A stretch of 64,000 bases of DNA from Afifella marina DSM 2698 (GCF_900102695.1 NZ_FMVW01000004.1:124001-188000), one strand, 5' to 3'. Positions 26,379-36,342 are shown, numbered from the stretch's first letter. Program-made: numbers and translations. Notes: generated from the letters alone by a model not told the origin.

Positions 26379-28460
26379 TCAAGCCGCCTCGTCCGCCGCC
26401 TCCGGCTCTGCACCCGCTTCATTCGAGCGCTGCAGAAGAATGGCGTTGCGAGCACCCGCCGCCATCGCCTGGCGATGAAGTTTGCGGCGTGCCTCGGCTC
26501 CCATGTCTTCGTCGCAGACGAGGACAGCAAGATCCGGACGAACATAGTCGCTCGGCCAATCCTCGAAGCGGTCGGCCAGGAGAACGACGCGGTCATACGT
26601 GTTGCTCAAAGCTCCGATGACGAGGCTGAGGCGTTGCAAGGGCGGGTCCTCGGCCATCGATCCAAGAGGAATGAAATGGACGCGGCTGTCGCCGTCGAGC
26701 CGGATGGCGTCTCCGAAAGGCGCCTCGCCGCTCAACAGGTCGCCGAGCCCCGGCCCGCCGTCGCGGTCGAGTGCCGAGGCGGGCTCCACCCCGATATCGA
26801 GAAGAATGATGCGCAGCGACGCCGTGCGAACTGCGAGACGGCACGCACCCAGCGCTGCATCGCCAGCGGTCGAGCCACCGTCTCCTGCAAAGAGAACCGT
26901 CTTGAGACCCTCCGTTGCAATGAGATCGGCGAGCTCTGCCAGGCCGGGAATTTCCTTAGCCGCATCGAGGCTCGGCGTTCCACCCGGGGGAATGGCGCCC
27001 AGAACCAGAAGAGGCTCGGCCGGAACTTCTCCGGCCGGCGGCACTTCGATGTCGTCCAGCGGGCGAAACGCCCGACCAGACGCGAATTCCCGAACGATGA
27101 CGATGGCCATGGCGAGGAACAAGGAGCCAAGAACGGCTGCAGCGGTCAGCAGCCCTTTTTTGGGCCAGGACGGACGCCGTGGCGGGATCGCCCGCGAAAT
27201 GATCCGTGCGTCGGCCGGCAGATAATTGGAATCGGTGCGTGCCGCCGCTTCTCTGTAGCGTCCGAGGAAGGTCTCCAAGAGGTCACGCTGCGCGGCAGCT
27301 TCGCGCTCCAGGGCGCGAAGCTCGATGCTCTCCTCGTTGGAGCGGGCAACCGCGGCTTTCGCCTCATTCAGCCTGGCTTCGAGCGAAGTCACACGGGCGC
27401 TTGCGACGCGCGCGGCGGTCTCCAGCGATTGCAGGATCTTGCGAACTTCGGTGCGAACCTGCCCATCGAGATCCGCCAGCTGGCTGCGCAGCGCCTGCAG
27501 ACGCGGATGCTGCGGCAGAAGGCTCGTCGACAGTTCCGCGATCTGGGCACGCAAGGCGACCTGGCGCTCGCGGAGCCGCTGGATCAGCTGGGAATTCAGA
27601 ACCTCTTCGGCGGAATCGAAGGAACTGCCCTCACGCAGCAAGGAGCGCAGCAGTTCGGCTCGCGACTGCGCTTCAGACTGTGCGGCCTTGGCACGACCGA
27701 GCTCCGCATTGAGCTCGCTCAGCTCCTGCTTCTGCAAGGTCGTTTCCGGCTGGCTCGACGTATTGACGTCGAAAAGGTTGTTTTCGGAGCGATAGGCCGC
27801 GACTGCGCCTTCCGCCTCCTCGACCCGCTCGCGCAAGCGGTCGATCTCGGTCTGCAACCATGCTGTCGCGGCTGACGTCGACTGCCTCTTCGCTTCGCTT
27901 TGCAGGTTGACGAACGCTTCCGCCACGGCATTGGCGATTTGAGCTGCAAGCTCGGGGTCATGCGCGTTGAACTCGACTGCGATCACCCGCGATTTGACGA
28001 CGGAATAAACCGACAGGCGCTCGTAGTACGTCTCAAGAACGCGCTGCCGAATCGTATTCTCCGCCGGGCCCTTTTTGAGGCCGGAGGCGATCAGGACTGT
28101 ATCAATGAGAGACGGTGACAGCGCCGGATCGAAGTCCGGTCGATGCGTCAGGTCGAACTTGTCGATAATGGTATTGGCGATATCGCGCGAGCGCAGAACT
28201 TCGACCTGGCTCGCGATTGCCGATTCGTCCAACTGCACTGTCAGATTCTCTGCGCCCGAGTCGCGTGGCCGCGTCAGCGGGGATTCCCGCGCCTCGATCA
28301 AAATGCGGGCGTCGCCAGTATAAAGCGGGTCGACGAGCGAGAGACCGAAATAGGTTCCTGCCCCCACGAGGACCGCCACCAGGCCAAAAAGCCAGGCGCG
28401 ACGCCACAGCGCGGCGGCAATTGCAGAAATGTCCATTTCCATAGGACGCGGCTCGGCCAT
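26379..28460 (-). CDS. Wzz/Wzc-like polysaccharide co-polymerase with degenerate tyrosine-kinase-like domain
   Basis: Such proteins set chain length and drive export of exopolysaccharide at the inner membrane. The 693-residue protein has a Wzz domain with a first transmembrane segment (AWLFGLVAVLVGAGTYFGLSLV). A long periplasmic coiled-coil region follows (about 170-420: LQTEIDRLRERVEEAEGAVAAYRSENN ... LRSQLADLDGQ). The second membrane segment is KGLLTAAAVLGSLFLAMAIVIV, and the rest is cytosolic and BY-kinase-like. In that domain the Walker A position reads FAGDGGSTAGDAALGACRLAV, with no GK(S/T). The A' motif (RIILLDIGVEP) is recognisable, and no tyrosine cluster ends the protein. The ATG at 28460 follows AAGGAG at a good distance. 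It is divergent from the Wza-like gene. Confidence 0.88.
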   Translation of the reverse strand: MAEPRPMEMDISAIAAALWRRAWLFGLVAVLVGAGTYFGLSLVDPLYTGDARILIEARESPLTRPRDSGAENLTVQLDESAIASQVEVLRSRDIANTIIDKFDLTHRPDFDPALSPSLIDTVLIASGLKKGPAENTIRQRVLETYYERLSVYSVVKSRVIAVEFNAHDPELAAQIANAVAEAFVNLQSEAKRQSTSAATAWLQTEIDRLRERVEEAEGAVAAYRSENNLFDVNTSSQPETTLQKQELSELNAELGRAKAAQSEAQSRAELLRSLLREGSSFDSAEEVLNSQLIQRLRERQVALRAQIAELSTSLLPQHPRLQALRSQLADLDGQVRTEVRKILQSLETAARVASARVTSLEARLNEAKAAVARSNEESIELRALEREAAAQRDLLETFLGRYREAAARTDSNYLPADARIISRAIPPRRPSWPKKGLLTAAAVLGSLFLAMAIVIVREFASGRAFRPLDDIEVPPAGEVPAEPLLVLGAIPPGGTPSLDAAKEIPGLAELADLIATEGLKTVLFAGDGGSTAGDAALGACRLAVRTASLRIILLDIGVEPASALDRDGGPGLGDLLSGEAPFGDAIRLDGDSRVHFIPLGSMAEDPPLQRLSLVIGALSNTYDRVVLLADRFEDWPSDYVRPDLAVLVCDEDMGAEARRKLHRQAMAAGARNAILLQRSNEAGAEPEAADEAA

Positions 28461-28480
28461 AGCGTGGCGACTCCTTGCAG

Positions 28481-28541
28481 GCTGAAGGCAAGATGCGTCG
28501 ATTACGGTTAGGAGGCGGTTAACGACCGCCATGCCTTCAGC
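28481..28541 (-). promoter_or_regulatory. Inverted repeat and nested hairpin in the leader of the Wzz-like gene
   Basis: GCTGAAGGCA (28481-28490) pairs perfectly with TGCCTTCAGC (28532-28541). A second stem, GGCGGT (28514-28519) with ACCGCC (28525-28530), lies inside it. In the minus-strand transcript this would be a branched stem-loop ending about 20 bases before the Wzz-like ATG, next to the AAGGAG ribosome binding site. It may be a structured leader or a dyad operator shared by the two divergent exopolysaccharide genes. Confidence 0.5.
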
Positions 28542-28612
28542 TACAGGCAATTTTAGCGCGACATTAACTATGGGCCGGCATATTTCAGCCGATCATAGGC
28601 TGGGTGCTCGCA

Positions 28613-29173
28613 ATGAACGCGGTTCGTGTCGCCATTATAATCACGCTTGTTTGTCTTCTCGCATCTTGTATGGGCGAGCGCGCACCTTTGGCGACTGGGT
28701 CACCCACAGTGAAAGGGCCGTATCGACTGGATACCGGCGATGAACTCCGCATCGTCGTCTTCGACCAGAGCGAGCTCACCAACGTCTACAAGGTCGATCA
28801 GGCCGGCTATGTCACGATGCCCCTCGTGGGCGAGATCGCGGCTCGCGGCACCAGCACCGACGAGCTTGAGGGGCGCATTCAAAGCGCATTGTCGAGCCGC
28901 TTCGTCCGCAATCCCGACGTGACCGTCGAGGTCGCCTCCTATCGTCCCTTCTTTATTCTTGGCGAAGTGGGCAGCCCTGGCCAATATCCCTATGTGCCAG
29001 GCATGACCGTAGAGAATGCCGTCGCGGTAGCTGGAGGCTTCACGCCCCGTGCAAATGAACGGGTGGTGCGGCTGAGCCGGCAGCTGAACGGCGTCCTCTA
29101 CGAAGGGCGCCTCGCGGTTACCCAGCCGATTCGTGCCGGTGATACCGTCTATGTCGGGGAGCGCCTGTTCTGA
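28613..29173 (+). CDS. Wza-like polysaccharide export lipoprotein
   Basis: Outer-membrane polysaccharide export proteins form the exit channel for capsular or exopolysaccharide. The 186-residue protein has a lipoprotein signal (VAIIITLVCLLASC, lipobox LASC). Next come the Poly_export domain (YRLDTGDELRIVVFDQSELTNVYKVDQAGYVTMPLVGEI) and a SLBB domain (FFILGEVGSPGQYPYVPGMTVENAVAVAGGFTPRANE). It is the short form of the family, lacking the C-terminal amphipathic helix of E. coli Wza. ATG at 28613 is used; a GTG 9 bases earlier is equally possible. It is divergent from the Wzz-like gene and 92 bases upstream of the glycosyltransferase gene. Confidence 0.9.
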   Translation: MNAVRVAIIITLVCLLASCMGERAPLATGSPTVKGPYRLDTGDELRIVVFDQSELTNVYKVDQAGYVTMPLVGEIAARGTSTDELEGRIQSALSSRFVRNPDVTVEVASYRPFFILGEVGSPGQYPYVPGMTVENAVAVAGGFTPRANERVVRLSRQLNGVLYEGRLAVTQPIRAGDTVYVGERLF

Positions 29174-29265
29174 TCCGAGTTGATTAACTCTAGCAGGCGG
29201 AACAGATTGAATAAAATCGCGCAAGACAGACAGCTACCGGCGGGGCCGAAGCGGGATTTTAGACA

Positions 29266-30786
29266 GTGACATCGAGCAATGCACCGGCGGAGAATGAGCC
29301 TGGCACAAAGCGGCCCGGAGCAGGTCGCTCGGCTCTCAACCTCGCCGCAGCGCGTGTTGCCGCAAACCTTAAATATCGCCCGGTCTCGGCCGGTTTTCTG
29401 GCAGCCCTTCTGCGCCTTGCGGACTTCACAGCCCTCGTCGGCCTTGGCACCCTCATCCACTATTTCTGGGTCACGCCAAGCGAAGGTGAGTTGGCTCTCC
29501 GCTATCTCCTGCCACTCATCCTCCTGCCGGTTTTCACGATCTCGCTGATCGGCACGTTCAAAGGCTATACGCTGCCCGCCTACCGGCATCCGCTGAAACA
29601 TATCGGTCGTGCAGCCGGTCTTTGGGCGGTGGTCTTCGCCTGCTTCACCCTGGTCGCGTTCTTTCTGAAGATCGGCGACGATTTCTCCCGTCTGTGGCTC
29701 GGCGCCTGGTTTTTTCTGGGCTTTGTGGCGCTCGCGGCAGCACGCATTCTGCTCGCGCGTCTCGTACGCGTCTGGACCCGCGTTGGTCTCCTGGAGCGAC
29801 GCGCGGTTCTCGTCGGGGCCGGCCCAGAAGCGGTCTCGCTGATCCGTGCCCTCGACGCCGAACCCGAGAATGACATCCGCATTTGCGGGATCTTCGACGA
29901 CCGCGGCGGTGATCGTGCGCCGGCCATCCAGGAAGGCTACCCGCTGCTCGGCCGAATCGACGAACTCGTCGAATTCGGGCGCCAGGCGCAGATCGACCTC
30001 TTGATCATCGCGCTGCCGCTGACGGCCGAGAACCGGCTCCTCGAAATGCTCAAGCAGCTCTGGGTGCTGCCGGTCGACATCCGCATGGCCGCGAACACGT
30101 CACGCCTGAGGTTCCGCCCGCGCTCCTATTCCTTCATCGGCTCTGTGCCATTTTTGGATCTGTTCGATCGGCCGATCGCCGGATGGGATTCCGTCGTCAA
30201 GCGGATGTTCGATATTGCCTTTGCCAGCCTCGCCCTCGTCGCCCTGTCTCCGGTCATGCTGGCAGTCGCTGCCGCGATCAAACTCGACAGCCGTGGGCCC
30301 GTTCTCTTCCGTCAAGACCGCTACGGCTTCAACAACGAGCTGATCAAGGTCTTCAAGTTCCGCTCGATGTATGTCGATCAGGTGGACCTGAACGCGGCAA
30401 AGCTCGTCAGCCGGGACGATCCGCGGGTGACGCGCGTTGGCCGCTTCATCCGCAAGACGAGCCTCGATGAACTGCCGCAATTGTTCAATGTGCTGAAAGG
30501 CAATCTGTCCCTTGTCGGTCCCCGCCCGCACGCCTTACAGGCCAAAGCCGCCGACCAGCTTTACGAGCAGGTGGTCGATGGCTACTTCGCCCGACATCGC
30601 GTCAAGCCGGGCATCACCGGCTGGGCCCAGGTCAATGGCTGGCGGGGCGAGACCGATACGCAGGAAAAGCTCGAGCGGCGCGTCGAGCACGACCAGTTCT
30701 ATATCGAGAACTGGTCGGTGCTTTTCGATCTCTACATCCTGCTTTTGACGCCGATCCGGCTCGTTACCGGCGAGAACGCCTATTGA
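29266..30786 (+). CDS. Undecaprenyl-phosphate hexose-1-phosphate transferase (WbaP/WcaJ/ExoY-type)
   Basis: This enzyme starts exopolysaccharide repeat-unit assembly by placing a sugar-1-phosphate, usually glucose or galactose, on undecaprenyl phosphate. The 506-residue protein has four N-terminal membrane helices (about residues 45-170). A Rossmann-like CoA-binding-type domain follows ([19 protein letters not shown], about 180-290), then a fifth hydrophobic segment ([27 protein letters not shown]). The catalytic domain shows [46 protein letters not shown] and [17 protein letters not shown]. It starts at a GTG. The sugar specificity cannot be read. It follows the Wza-like gene on the same strand. 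Confidence 0.93.
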   Translation: MTSSNAPAENEPGTKRPGAGRSALNLAAARVAANLKYRPVSAGFLAALLRLADFTALVGLGTLIHYFWVTPSEGELALRYLLPLILLPVFTISLIGTFKGYTLPAYRHPLKHIGRAAGLWAVVFACFTLVAFFLKIGDDFSRLWLGAWFFLGFVALAAARILLARLVRVWTRVGLLERRAVLVGAGPEAVSLIRALDAEPENDIRICGIFDDRGGDRAPAIQEGYPLLGRIDELVEFGRQAQIDLLIIALPLTAENRLLEMLKQLWVLPVDIRMAANTSRLRFRPRSYSFIGSVPFLDLFDRPIAGWDSVVKRMFDIAFASLALVALSPVMLAVAAAIKLDSRGPVLFRQDRYGFNNELIKVFKFRSMYVDQVDLNAAKLVSRDDPRVTRVGRFIRKTSLDELPQLFNVLKGNLSLVGPRPHALQAKAADQLYEQVVDGYFARHRVKPGITGWAQVNGWRGETDTQEKLERRVEHDQFYIENWSVLFDLYILLLTPIRLVTGENAY

Positions 30787-30990
30787 GGGCAGCGCGGGGA
30801 TGAAGCTCGCCGCTTTCTAGATCTAGACGGCCTCTCCAAGTCCACTCCCCGGCTCCGTTGCACACGTCCGTTTCTTCAGTGGGGCCGATCGCGAGAGAAT
30901 GGAGCAAGGCATTCCGAGCCTCACGTGTCTCTCGCCTGCTCCAAGCGAGAGCGCCGCCCGGCACGCGCACCCTTTCGGGCTTCGGCTTCT
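30787..30990. other. Convergent intergenic gap with a 12-bp palindrome
   Basis: This gap lies between the glycosyltransferase stop and the O-antigen-ligase-like stop. I see no gene and no clear terminator. TCTAGATCTAGA at 30816-30827 is a perfect 12-bp palindrome containing two CTAG tetramers, a rare word in most bacterial genomes. Confidence 0.5.
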
Positions 30991-32271
30991 CTATGAAGAG
31001 ACGGTGCGGCCCTCGTTATGGGCGGGCCGTCTGTTGCTGGCGATTGCCTGCTTCATTGATTCCACGACGCTACGCGAGCTGACGGCATTCCTCTTCGCCC
31101 CGGCCTCCTCGTGAAAGCGCGCGGGATTGAAGCCCCAGAGGATGCCGAGAAGAAGCCAGAGATGGCGCCAGTGCTCGCCTTCATGCAGCGATGCGCACAT
31201 GAGCGGCGCCATGAAGGCCACAAGAACGGCGACGGCTGCCGGATGCGCCGTCATGCGGTAATTCCCCAGGCCAAAAAGGACCGACAGGAAGATCAGGGCG
31301 AGCCACGAAAAGCCTGCGAGCCAGCCGTAATTCATGAAAGAGCTCAGCCAGATGTTATGGATAGGCTCCAGAAAAATCAGGTTCTGCTGATTGATCCCGA
31401 TGCCGACCGGATTGCTGAGGATCATCGGGATCGAACGTGCATAGCGGCCGTAGCGGCCTTCGCGCCCTGCATCGTAAGATTCCTCCAAGGTGGCGCGCTG
31501 CTCGAATTTCTTCGTGAAGGTCGGCGAGACGACGATCGTGGTGCCGAGAATAATGCCGCCGAAGACCGCCATGGCAGCAGCGTAGGCCAAAAGCCTCAGG
31601 AGATGCTGTCGATAGATGAAGACCATATAGCCGGAGCAGCACAGGATGAGCGACACGGTCGCCGCTCTTGAGAATGACAGCAATACGCCGAGGCAGAGGA
31701 TCCCGATGATTGGGAAAAGCGCGGCCCTCGGCCACAGTCGTTGCTGGACCAGGTAGATCGCCATCACCACACCCGGCACCAGAAACGACGCATACATGTT
31801 CGGGTCGTCGATGAAGCCTTTCGAGCGGCCGTCCCAAAGCAGCGCCTCGATGCCGAGCGCAAAGCCCACGATCCCGAGAATCGCCGCGGTCACGCAGGAG
31901 ACGACGTAGACCCGCATGAACGTATGCAACTGCCGCGGCCCCCAATCCATGGAAACGTAGCAGGCCGTTATGCCGAGAACCACGACGAAGGTTTTCTTGA
32001 AGGCCTCCTGGCGGACATCAGGATCGCCGAAGAACGGGAACGAGGCGTACCAGAACGAAAGCGTCCACAAGAGCAACAGCGCAAAGAAAATGAAGAAAGT
32101 CAGCCGGACCTTCTGCAGCACCATAATCGACAATGCGAGCGAGAGCATGAATAGAAGGTCGACGGGCGACGGCCGCGACAGCGTATAGTTCATCGCCAGC
32201 ACCGCCAGAAAGAAAACGAAGTTCCTTACGGAGGTCGGATAAAGACGTGGACGATAGGCGTCTGGCTGCAT
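30991..32271 (-). CDS. O-antigen ligase / polysaccharide polymerase (Wzy-type) membrane protein
   Basis: The 426-residue protein is hydrophobic, with about ten to twelve transmembrane segments. It has a large periplasmic loop containing the WaaL/Wzy_C-type segment SIPMILSNPVGIGINQQNLIFLEPIHNIWLSSFMNYG, with the His-Asn pair typical of this fold. GFIDDPNMYASFLVPGVVMAIYL, earlier in the chain, is also typical. It could polymerise exopolysaccharide repeat units or ligate glycans; its neighbours favour a polymerase role. The ATG at 32271 (MQPDAYRPRLYP) is chosen; a second ATG at 32352 is possible. The C-terminal 40 residues are hydrophilic and basic. It faces the glycosyltransferase gene and closes the exopolysaccharide locus. 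Confidence 0.82.
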   Translation of the reverse strand: MQPDAYRPRLYPTSVRNFVFFLAVLAMNYTLSRPSPVDLLFMLSLALSIMVLQKVRLTFFIFFALLLLWTLSFWYASFPFFGDPDVRQEAFKKTFVVVLGITACYVSMDWGPRQLHTFMRVYVVSCVTAAILGIVGFALGIEALLWDGRSKGFIDDPNMYASFLVPGVVMAIYLVQQRLWPRAALFPIIGILCLGVLLSFSRAATVSLILCCSGYMVFIYRQHLLRLLAYAAAMAVFGGIILGTTIVVSPTFTKKFEQRATLEESYDAGREGRYGRYARSIPMILSNPVGIGINQQNLIFLEPIHNIWLSSFMNYGWLAGFSWLALIFLSVLFGLGNYRMTAHPAAVAVLVAFMAPLMCASLHEGEHWRHLWLLLGILWGFNPARFHEEAGAKRNAVSSRSVVESMKQAIASNRRPAHNEGRTVSS

Positions 32272-32468
32272 GAAAGCCCGGTTCTCGCGGGGAGACGTTC
32301 TATGTGAACGAGTTAGGCGGGAAAGCCTTAAGATTTGCTGATTTCGTAGCATATCGTGTCTCGTCCTCGGCCCACATCGAGGCGCTGTAGGAGGGCGAAA
32401 GAATCCCCGAAAACTGCGCCTTATGAGCATTGCGTCGGGCCTATGTGCTCTCTATAGTTCGCGCGCGT

Positions 32469-32545
32469 CGGAGCGTAGCGCAGCCTGGTAGCGCACTTGC
32501 ATGGGGCGCAAGAGGTCGTGGGTTCGAATCCCGCCGCTCCGACCA
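32469..32545 (+). tRNA. tRNA-Pro (anticodon GGG)
   Basis: A 77-base cloverleaf can be drawn by hand. The acceptor arm is CGGAGCG with CGCTCCG. The D arm is GCGC..GCGC around AGCCTGGTA. The anticodon stem CTTGC/GCAAG encloses the loop ATGGGGC, giving anticodon GGG. The T arm is GTGGG-TTCGAAT-CCCGC, followed by A and an encoded CCA. The GGG anticodon reads proline codons CCC and CCU. It lies beside the merR-ihfA-fabH-plsX operon, on the opposite strand. Confidence 0.97.
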
Positions 32546-32622
32546 TTCCCCACTGATTTTGAAATGAGATTACGCCGCCAGCGCGGCATGCCGTGCGAAC
32601 GATGCCCGGCCGGGATGTCCCG

Positions 32623-33153
32623 TCAGCCGGCGGCTGCGTCCTGCAGGATCCGGCGCGCCTCAAGCAGATCGCTGAGCACGGCTTGAAGACGTTCGCGGCC
32701 ATGGTGGTCGACGCGGCGAGAGACGGGCTCTTCTGCCTCTTCTCGCAGCAAGGACGGCTGCAATTCGTCGTCCTCGTCGCCGGCTTCTTCGCGCATCGGC
32801 TCGACCCTCGCCGGGGCCTCATCGCTCGGCCGCTCGGCGTCGAAATCGGCCTCGACCGGCGCCACCGTCTCCACATTGCCGCTTTGCCCAACGGCGATGA
32901 CGAAGCGCACGCCCTTCTCTTTGAGAAGACGCTGCACGCCCTTGATGGTGAAGCCTTCGCCGTAAAGAAGAAGGCGAATTCCCTTGAGAAGATCGACGTC
33001 CTCAGGGCGATAGTAACGCCTTCCGCCGCCGCGCTTCAGCGGCTTGATCTGAGTGAAGCGCGTTTCCCAGAAACGCAGGACGTGTTGCGGAAGATCGAGG
33101 TCCTCCGCAACTTCACTGATCGTCCTGAACGCGTCCGGTGATTTCACGCTCAC
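32623..33153 (-). CDS. MerR-family transcriptional regulator
   Basis: The 176-residue protein has an N-terminal MerR-type winged helix ([69 protein letters not shown], residues 9-78). A low-complexity acidic linker and a short C-terminal helix rich in Leu and Arg follow. No metal-binding cysteines are present, so it is not a metal sensor. It starts at a GTG whose bases overlap the ihfA stop as GTGA, so translation is coupled. This merR-like gene is a regular companion of ihfA in Alphaproteobacteria; its targets are unknown to me. Confidence 0.88.
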   Translation of the reverse strand: MSVKSPDAFRTISEVAEDLDLPQHVLRFWETRFTQIKPLKRGGGRRYYRPEDVDLLKGIRLLLYGEGFTIKGVQRLLKEKGVRFVIAVGQSGNVETVAPVEADFDAERPSDEAPARVEPMREEAGDEDDELQPSLLREEAEEPVSRRVDHHGRERLQAVLSDLLEARRILQDAAAG

Positions 33154-33566
33154 GTCGTCGCGACGTCTGCTTCAGCGGCCTTGAGACGCCGGGCATTGCC
33201 GGCGTCGGCACCGGTGCTGATTGCAGCTCCCCCCGTCTCTTCTTCCGGGGCGAGGCACTCGTTGATGCGCTGCTTCATGATGTTGCTTGGCTTGAAGACA
33301 GTCACGCGGCGCGGCGGAATCGGCACTTCCTTGCCCGTTTTCGGGTTGCGGCCGACGCGCTGCCCCTTGCTGCGCACGACGAATGAACCGAACGAGGAAA
33401 GCTTGACCGTTTCCCCCGATACGATCGTGTCTGAAATCTCCGCGAGCACCATTTCCACCATGGCAGCCGATTCCGTTCTGGAAAGGCCAAGCTCCCGATA
33501 AACCGCCTCTGCGAGATCGGCTCGCGTGACGGTGCGCCCTTCTGGGCGAAGTTCATTTGCCTCCAC
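33150..33566 (-). CDS. ihfA: Integration host factor alpha subunit
   Basis: IhfA pairs with IhfB to bend DNA at specific sites in replication, recombination and transcription. The 138-residue product shows the HU/IHF fold: [92 protein letters not shown] nonconserved acidic tail of about 35 residues follows. The GTG at 33566 is chosen because AGGAGG lies at the proper distance; the open frame upstream lacks conserved residues. It sits 84 bases downstream of fabH and overlaps merR. Confidence 0.93.
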   Translation of the reverse strand: MEANELRPEGRTVTRADLAEAVYRELGLSRTESAAMVEMVLAEISDTIVSGETVKLSSFGSFVVRSKGQRVGRNPKTGKEVPIPPRRVTVFKPSNIMKQRINECLAPEEETGGAAISTGADAGNARRLKAAEADVATT

Positions 33567-33650
33567 GCAACACGCCTCCTGCACGTCCCTAAGCAACGTA
33601 TTCGCCTGTCGAAATGAGGTCAACACGCACCCCCCGATGCGTGTCACCAG

Positions 33651-34622
33651 CTACCAGCGTATCAGAGCTGAGCCCCAAGTGAAGCCGCCGCCCATCGCCT
33701 CAAGCAGCACAAGGTCGCCCTTTTTGATGCGTCCGTCGCGCACTGCGACATCAAGCGCCAGCGGGATTGAGGCTGCGGAGGTGTTGCCATGGTGCTGCAC
33801 CGTCACCACGACCTTCTCCTCGGCGATGCCGAGTCGCTTGGCGCTGGCATCGATGATGCGTCTGTTGGCCTGATGGGGAACGAACCAGTCGATTGTTTCC
33901 GCCGATTCGCCTGTCGCCTCGAATGCGTCGGTGATGACATCTGTGATGGTCGCGACCGCGTGCTTGAAAACCTCGCGGCCTTCCATACGCAAATGGCCGA
34001 CGGTTCTCGTCGAGCTCGGGCCCCCGTCGACGAACAGTTTGTCGCGAAAATGCCCGTCTGAACGCAAATGCGCGGTGAGAAGGCCCCGGGGCGACGTCTC
34101 CTCGTCCGCGTCATGGGCTTCCAGCACCACCGCACCGGCCCCGTCACCGAACAAGACGCAGGTGCCGCGGTCGCTCCAATCGAGAATGCGCGAAAATGTT
34201 TCGGCTCCGATGACGAGTGCACGTTTTGCCGATCCGGCCTTCAAATGCGCATCGGCCGTGGTGAGCGCGAACAAAAAGCCCGAGCATACGGCCTGCACAT
34301 CAAACGCGTATCCGTGATGCATGCCGAGCCGATCCTGCACCGTGCAGGCGGTCGCCGGGAATGTCTGATCCGGGGTGGCGGTCGCCAGAACAATGAGATC
34401 GATGTCGGAAGAGGTCAGGCCCGCATCCGCGAGTGCTTTCTCAGCGGCGGCCAGCGCAAGATCTGAGGTCGTTTCGCCTTCGGCGGCGATATGGCGCTCT
34501 GAAATGCCGGTGCGCTGTACGATCCATTCGTCCGAGGTGTCGACGATGCTTTCGAGATCGCGGTTGGTAAGGACTTTCTCCGGCAGGGCGCTGCCAATGC
34601 CGGCGATCAAGGAGCGTTTCAT
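33651..34622 (-). CDS. fabH: 3-oxoacyl-[acyl-carrier-protein] synthase III
   Basis: FabH condenses acetyl-CoA or another short acyl-CoA with malonyl-ACP to start fatty-acid synthesis. The 323-residue protein has the KASIII N-terminus ([42 protein letters not shown]). Its catalytic Cys113 lies in AVCSGF, followed by the His of VPHQANRRI and the Asn of [14 protein letters not shown]. Its ATG overlaps the plsX stop (ATGA), a coupling seen in many Alphaproteobacteria. Confidence 0.96.
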   Translation of the reverse strand: MKRSLIAGIGSALPEKVLTNRDLESIVDTSDEWIVQRTGISERHIAAEGETTSDLALAAAEKALADAGLTSSDIDLIVLATATPDQTFPATACTVQDRLGMHHGYAFDVQAVCSGFLFALTTADAHLKAGSAKRALVIGAETFSRILDWSDRGTCVLFGDGAGAVVLEAHDADEETSPRGLLTAHLRSDGHFRDKLFVDGGPSSTRTVGHLRMEGREVFKHAVATITDVITDAFEATGESAETIDWFVPHQANRRIIDASAKRLGIAEEKVVVTVQHHGNTSAASIPLALDVAVRDGRIKKGDLVLLEAMGGGFTWGSALIRW

Positions 34623-35692
34623 GCGGTCTGTGCCTGCGCGGCCGTTTGCTCGGCGAACTGCTTGCGCATCGATCCGAGGGTGTATTCCAAATCGTTGGCG
34701 ATCTTGCTGGTGAGGCTTCCGAGGACCATGTCGCGGCCGAGCTCGATGGCGGCGGCAAAGCCTTCGGAATCCGTACCGCCATGGCTTTTCACGACGAGGC
34801 CATTGAGGCCGAGGAAAAGGCCACCGTTGACTTTGCGCGGATCCATCTTTTCGCGCAGCCGTGCGAAGGCTGAGCGCGCGAAGAAATAGCCGATCTTAGC
34901 AGACAGCGTCCGCGTCATCGCCGAACGAAGATATTCAGCGAGCTGTCGTGCGGTCCCCTCGGCGGTCTTCAATGCGATATTGCCCGAAAAGCCTTCGGTG
35001 ACGACGACGTCGACCGTCCCTTTGCCGAGATCGTCGCCCTCGACGAAGCCATAATATTCAAAATTGGGATGGTCGATGGCACGCAGAATATGGCCTGCCT
35101 CGCGCACCTCCTCGACACCTTTCACCTCTTCTGCACCGATGTTGAGAAGGCCGACCGTCGGCCGCTCCAGCCCGAAGAGAGCCCGGGCCATGGCCGCACC
35201 CATGACGGCGAAATGGACGAGCATCTTCGCATCCGAGCCGATCGTGGCGCCGACGTCGAGGACGACGCTCTCGCCGCGCAATGTCGGCCACATCGCCGCG
35301 ATCGCCGGCCGATCGATATCGGGAAGCGTGCGCAGACAGAATTTCGACATCGCCATGAGGGCGCCGGTGTTTCCGGCAGAGACGGCAACGTCCGCCTCCC
35401 CGTCCCGCACGGCCTGCACGCACCGCCACATCGACGACTTCCAGCGGCCGAGACGAAGCGCCTGGCTCGGCTTGTCGTCCATGCGCACGGAAATCTCGCA
35501 ATGCACGAAGCGCGAGGCGGCGACGAGATCGGGATAGCGGGCGAGCAAGGGCTCAACCGCTTCTGATTGCCCATAAAGAATGAAACGCAGATCCGGCCGA
35601 CGCTTTAACGCCACGGCTGCGCCCGGGATCACCATTTCGGGACCGGCATCGCCGCCCATGGCGTCAAGAGAGATGGTGAGAGGTGACGGCAT
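34619..35692 (-). CDS. plsX: Phosphate acyltransferase PlsX
   Basis: PlsX converts acyl-ACP to acyl-phosphate for phosphatidic-acid synthesis, acting at the membrane surface. The 357-residue protein shows [20 protein letters not shown] at the N-terminus, then [33 protein letters not shown] and [20 protein letters not shown], and [36 protein letters not shown]. The ATG at 35692 is chosen over one 36 bases upstream because the conserved N-terminus begins there. It lies 91 bases downstream of the DUF177 gene and overlaps fabH. Confidence 0.96.
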   Translation of the reverse strand: MPSPLTISLDAMGGDAGPEMVIPGAAVALKRRPDLRFILYGQSEAVEPLLARYPDLVAASRFVHCEISVRMDDKPSQALRLGRWKSSMWRCVQAVRDGEADVAVSAGNTGALMAMSKFCLRTLPDIDRPAIAAMWPTLRGESVVLDVGATIGSDAKMLVHFAVMGAAMARALFGLERPTVGLLNIGAEEVKGVEEVREAGHILRAIDHPNFEYYGFVEGDDLGKGTVDVVVTEGFSGNIALKTAEGTARQLAEYLRSAMTRTLSAKIGYFFARSAFARLREKMDPRKVNGGLFLGLNGLVVKSHGGTDSEGFAAAIELGRDMVLGSLTSKIANDLEYTLGSMRKQFAEQTAAQAQTA

Positions 35693-35783
35693 CGCTTTCT
35701 TCTGGTCGGGTCGCCGGCCGCGGGACAATACCCACTCGCCCGGTCATGACAAGCCGTTTGGAGAAAAAGGCTGGTAAGGTGCG

Positions 35784-36341
35784 TCAGTTACTTTGCTGCT
35801 TCAGACGCTCCAATACGGCAAATGGCGACGCCTCCGCCGTATCATCCTCCACATGTTCCTTAAATTCCGCTCCTGCAACCCTCGGATAGGGGTCGAGACC
35901 AAGCGCCACATATTCGACGAGCAAGGCGCCGAGGTCGACCCTGTCTCCGAAATAGGGTTCCGTGTCCTCGGCCCCGTCGACTTCCACGTCGAAAGGATCG
36001 CTGGAGCGATCACCGTTCGCCTCGCCGCCGCCATCTCGGGATTCGCCGGGCTTGGGCGGCCGCAGGACAAGGTGCACATCTTCCGACACCTCTTCCTCTA
36101 GGGGCGTCAAAGTCACGACGCAACGCCGCGTCACACGGCCGGAAATGTGCGCCTCAACCCGGTAATGATCGCCCGCCATCGGCGTCACGCCGACCTCGGC
36201 AGAGAGATCTTCCACAGAGGGGATACCAAGCTGAGCGGCGATCTTTTCGCGCTCGGCGGGGGACGCCTCCAAATGCAGTTTGCGTCCCGAGGCGGGTATC
36301 TCGACCAGGCGCAGCGGCTTGGCGAAAGACGCGGTGTTCAT
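35784..36341 (-). CDS. DUF177 (YceD-like) protein
   Basis: YceD-family proteins are linked to 23S rRNA accumulation, and their gene is usually next to rpmF or plsX. The 185-residue product shows the C-terminal signature (VDLGALLVEYVALGLDPYPRVAGAEFKEHVEDD) and the central VEAHISGRVTRRCVVTLTPLEEEVSEDVHL. The paired cysteines of some family members are absent. No rpmF gene is adjacent. The ATG at 36341 follows the CBP3-like gene stop by one base, so these two are coupled. Confidence 0.9.
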   Translation of the reverse strand: MNTASFAKPLRLVEIPASGRKLHLEASPAEREKIAAQLGIPSVEDLSAEVGVTPMAGDHYRVEAHISGRVTRRCVVTLTPLEEEVSEDVHLVLRPPKPGESRDGGGEANGDRSSDPFDVEVDGAEDTEPYFGDRVDLGALLVEYVALGLDPYPRVAGAEFKEHVEDDTAEASPFAVLERLKQQSN

Positions 36342-36342
36342 T

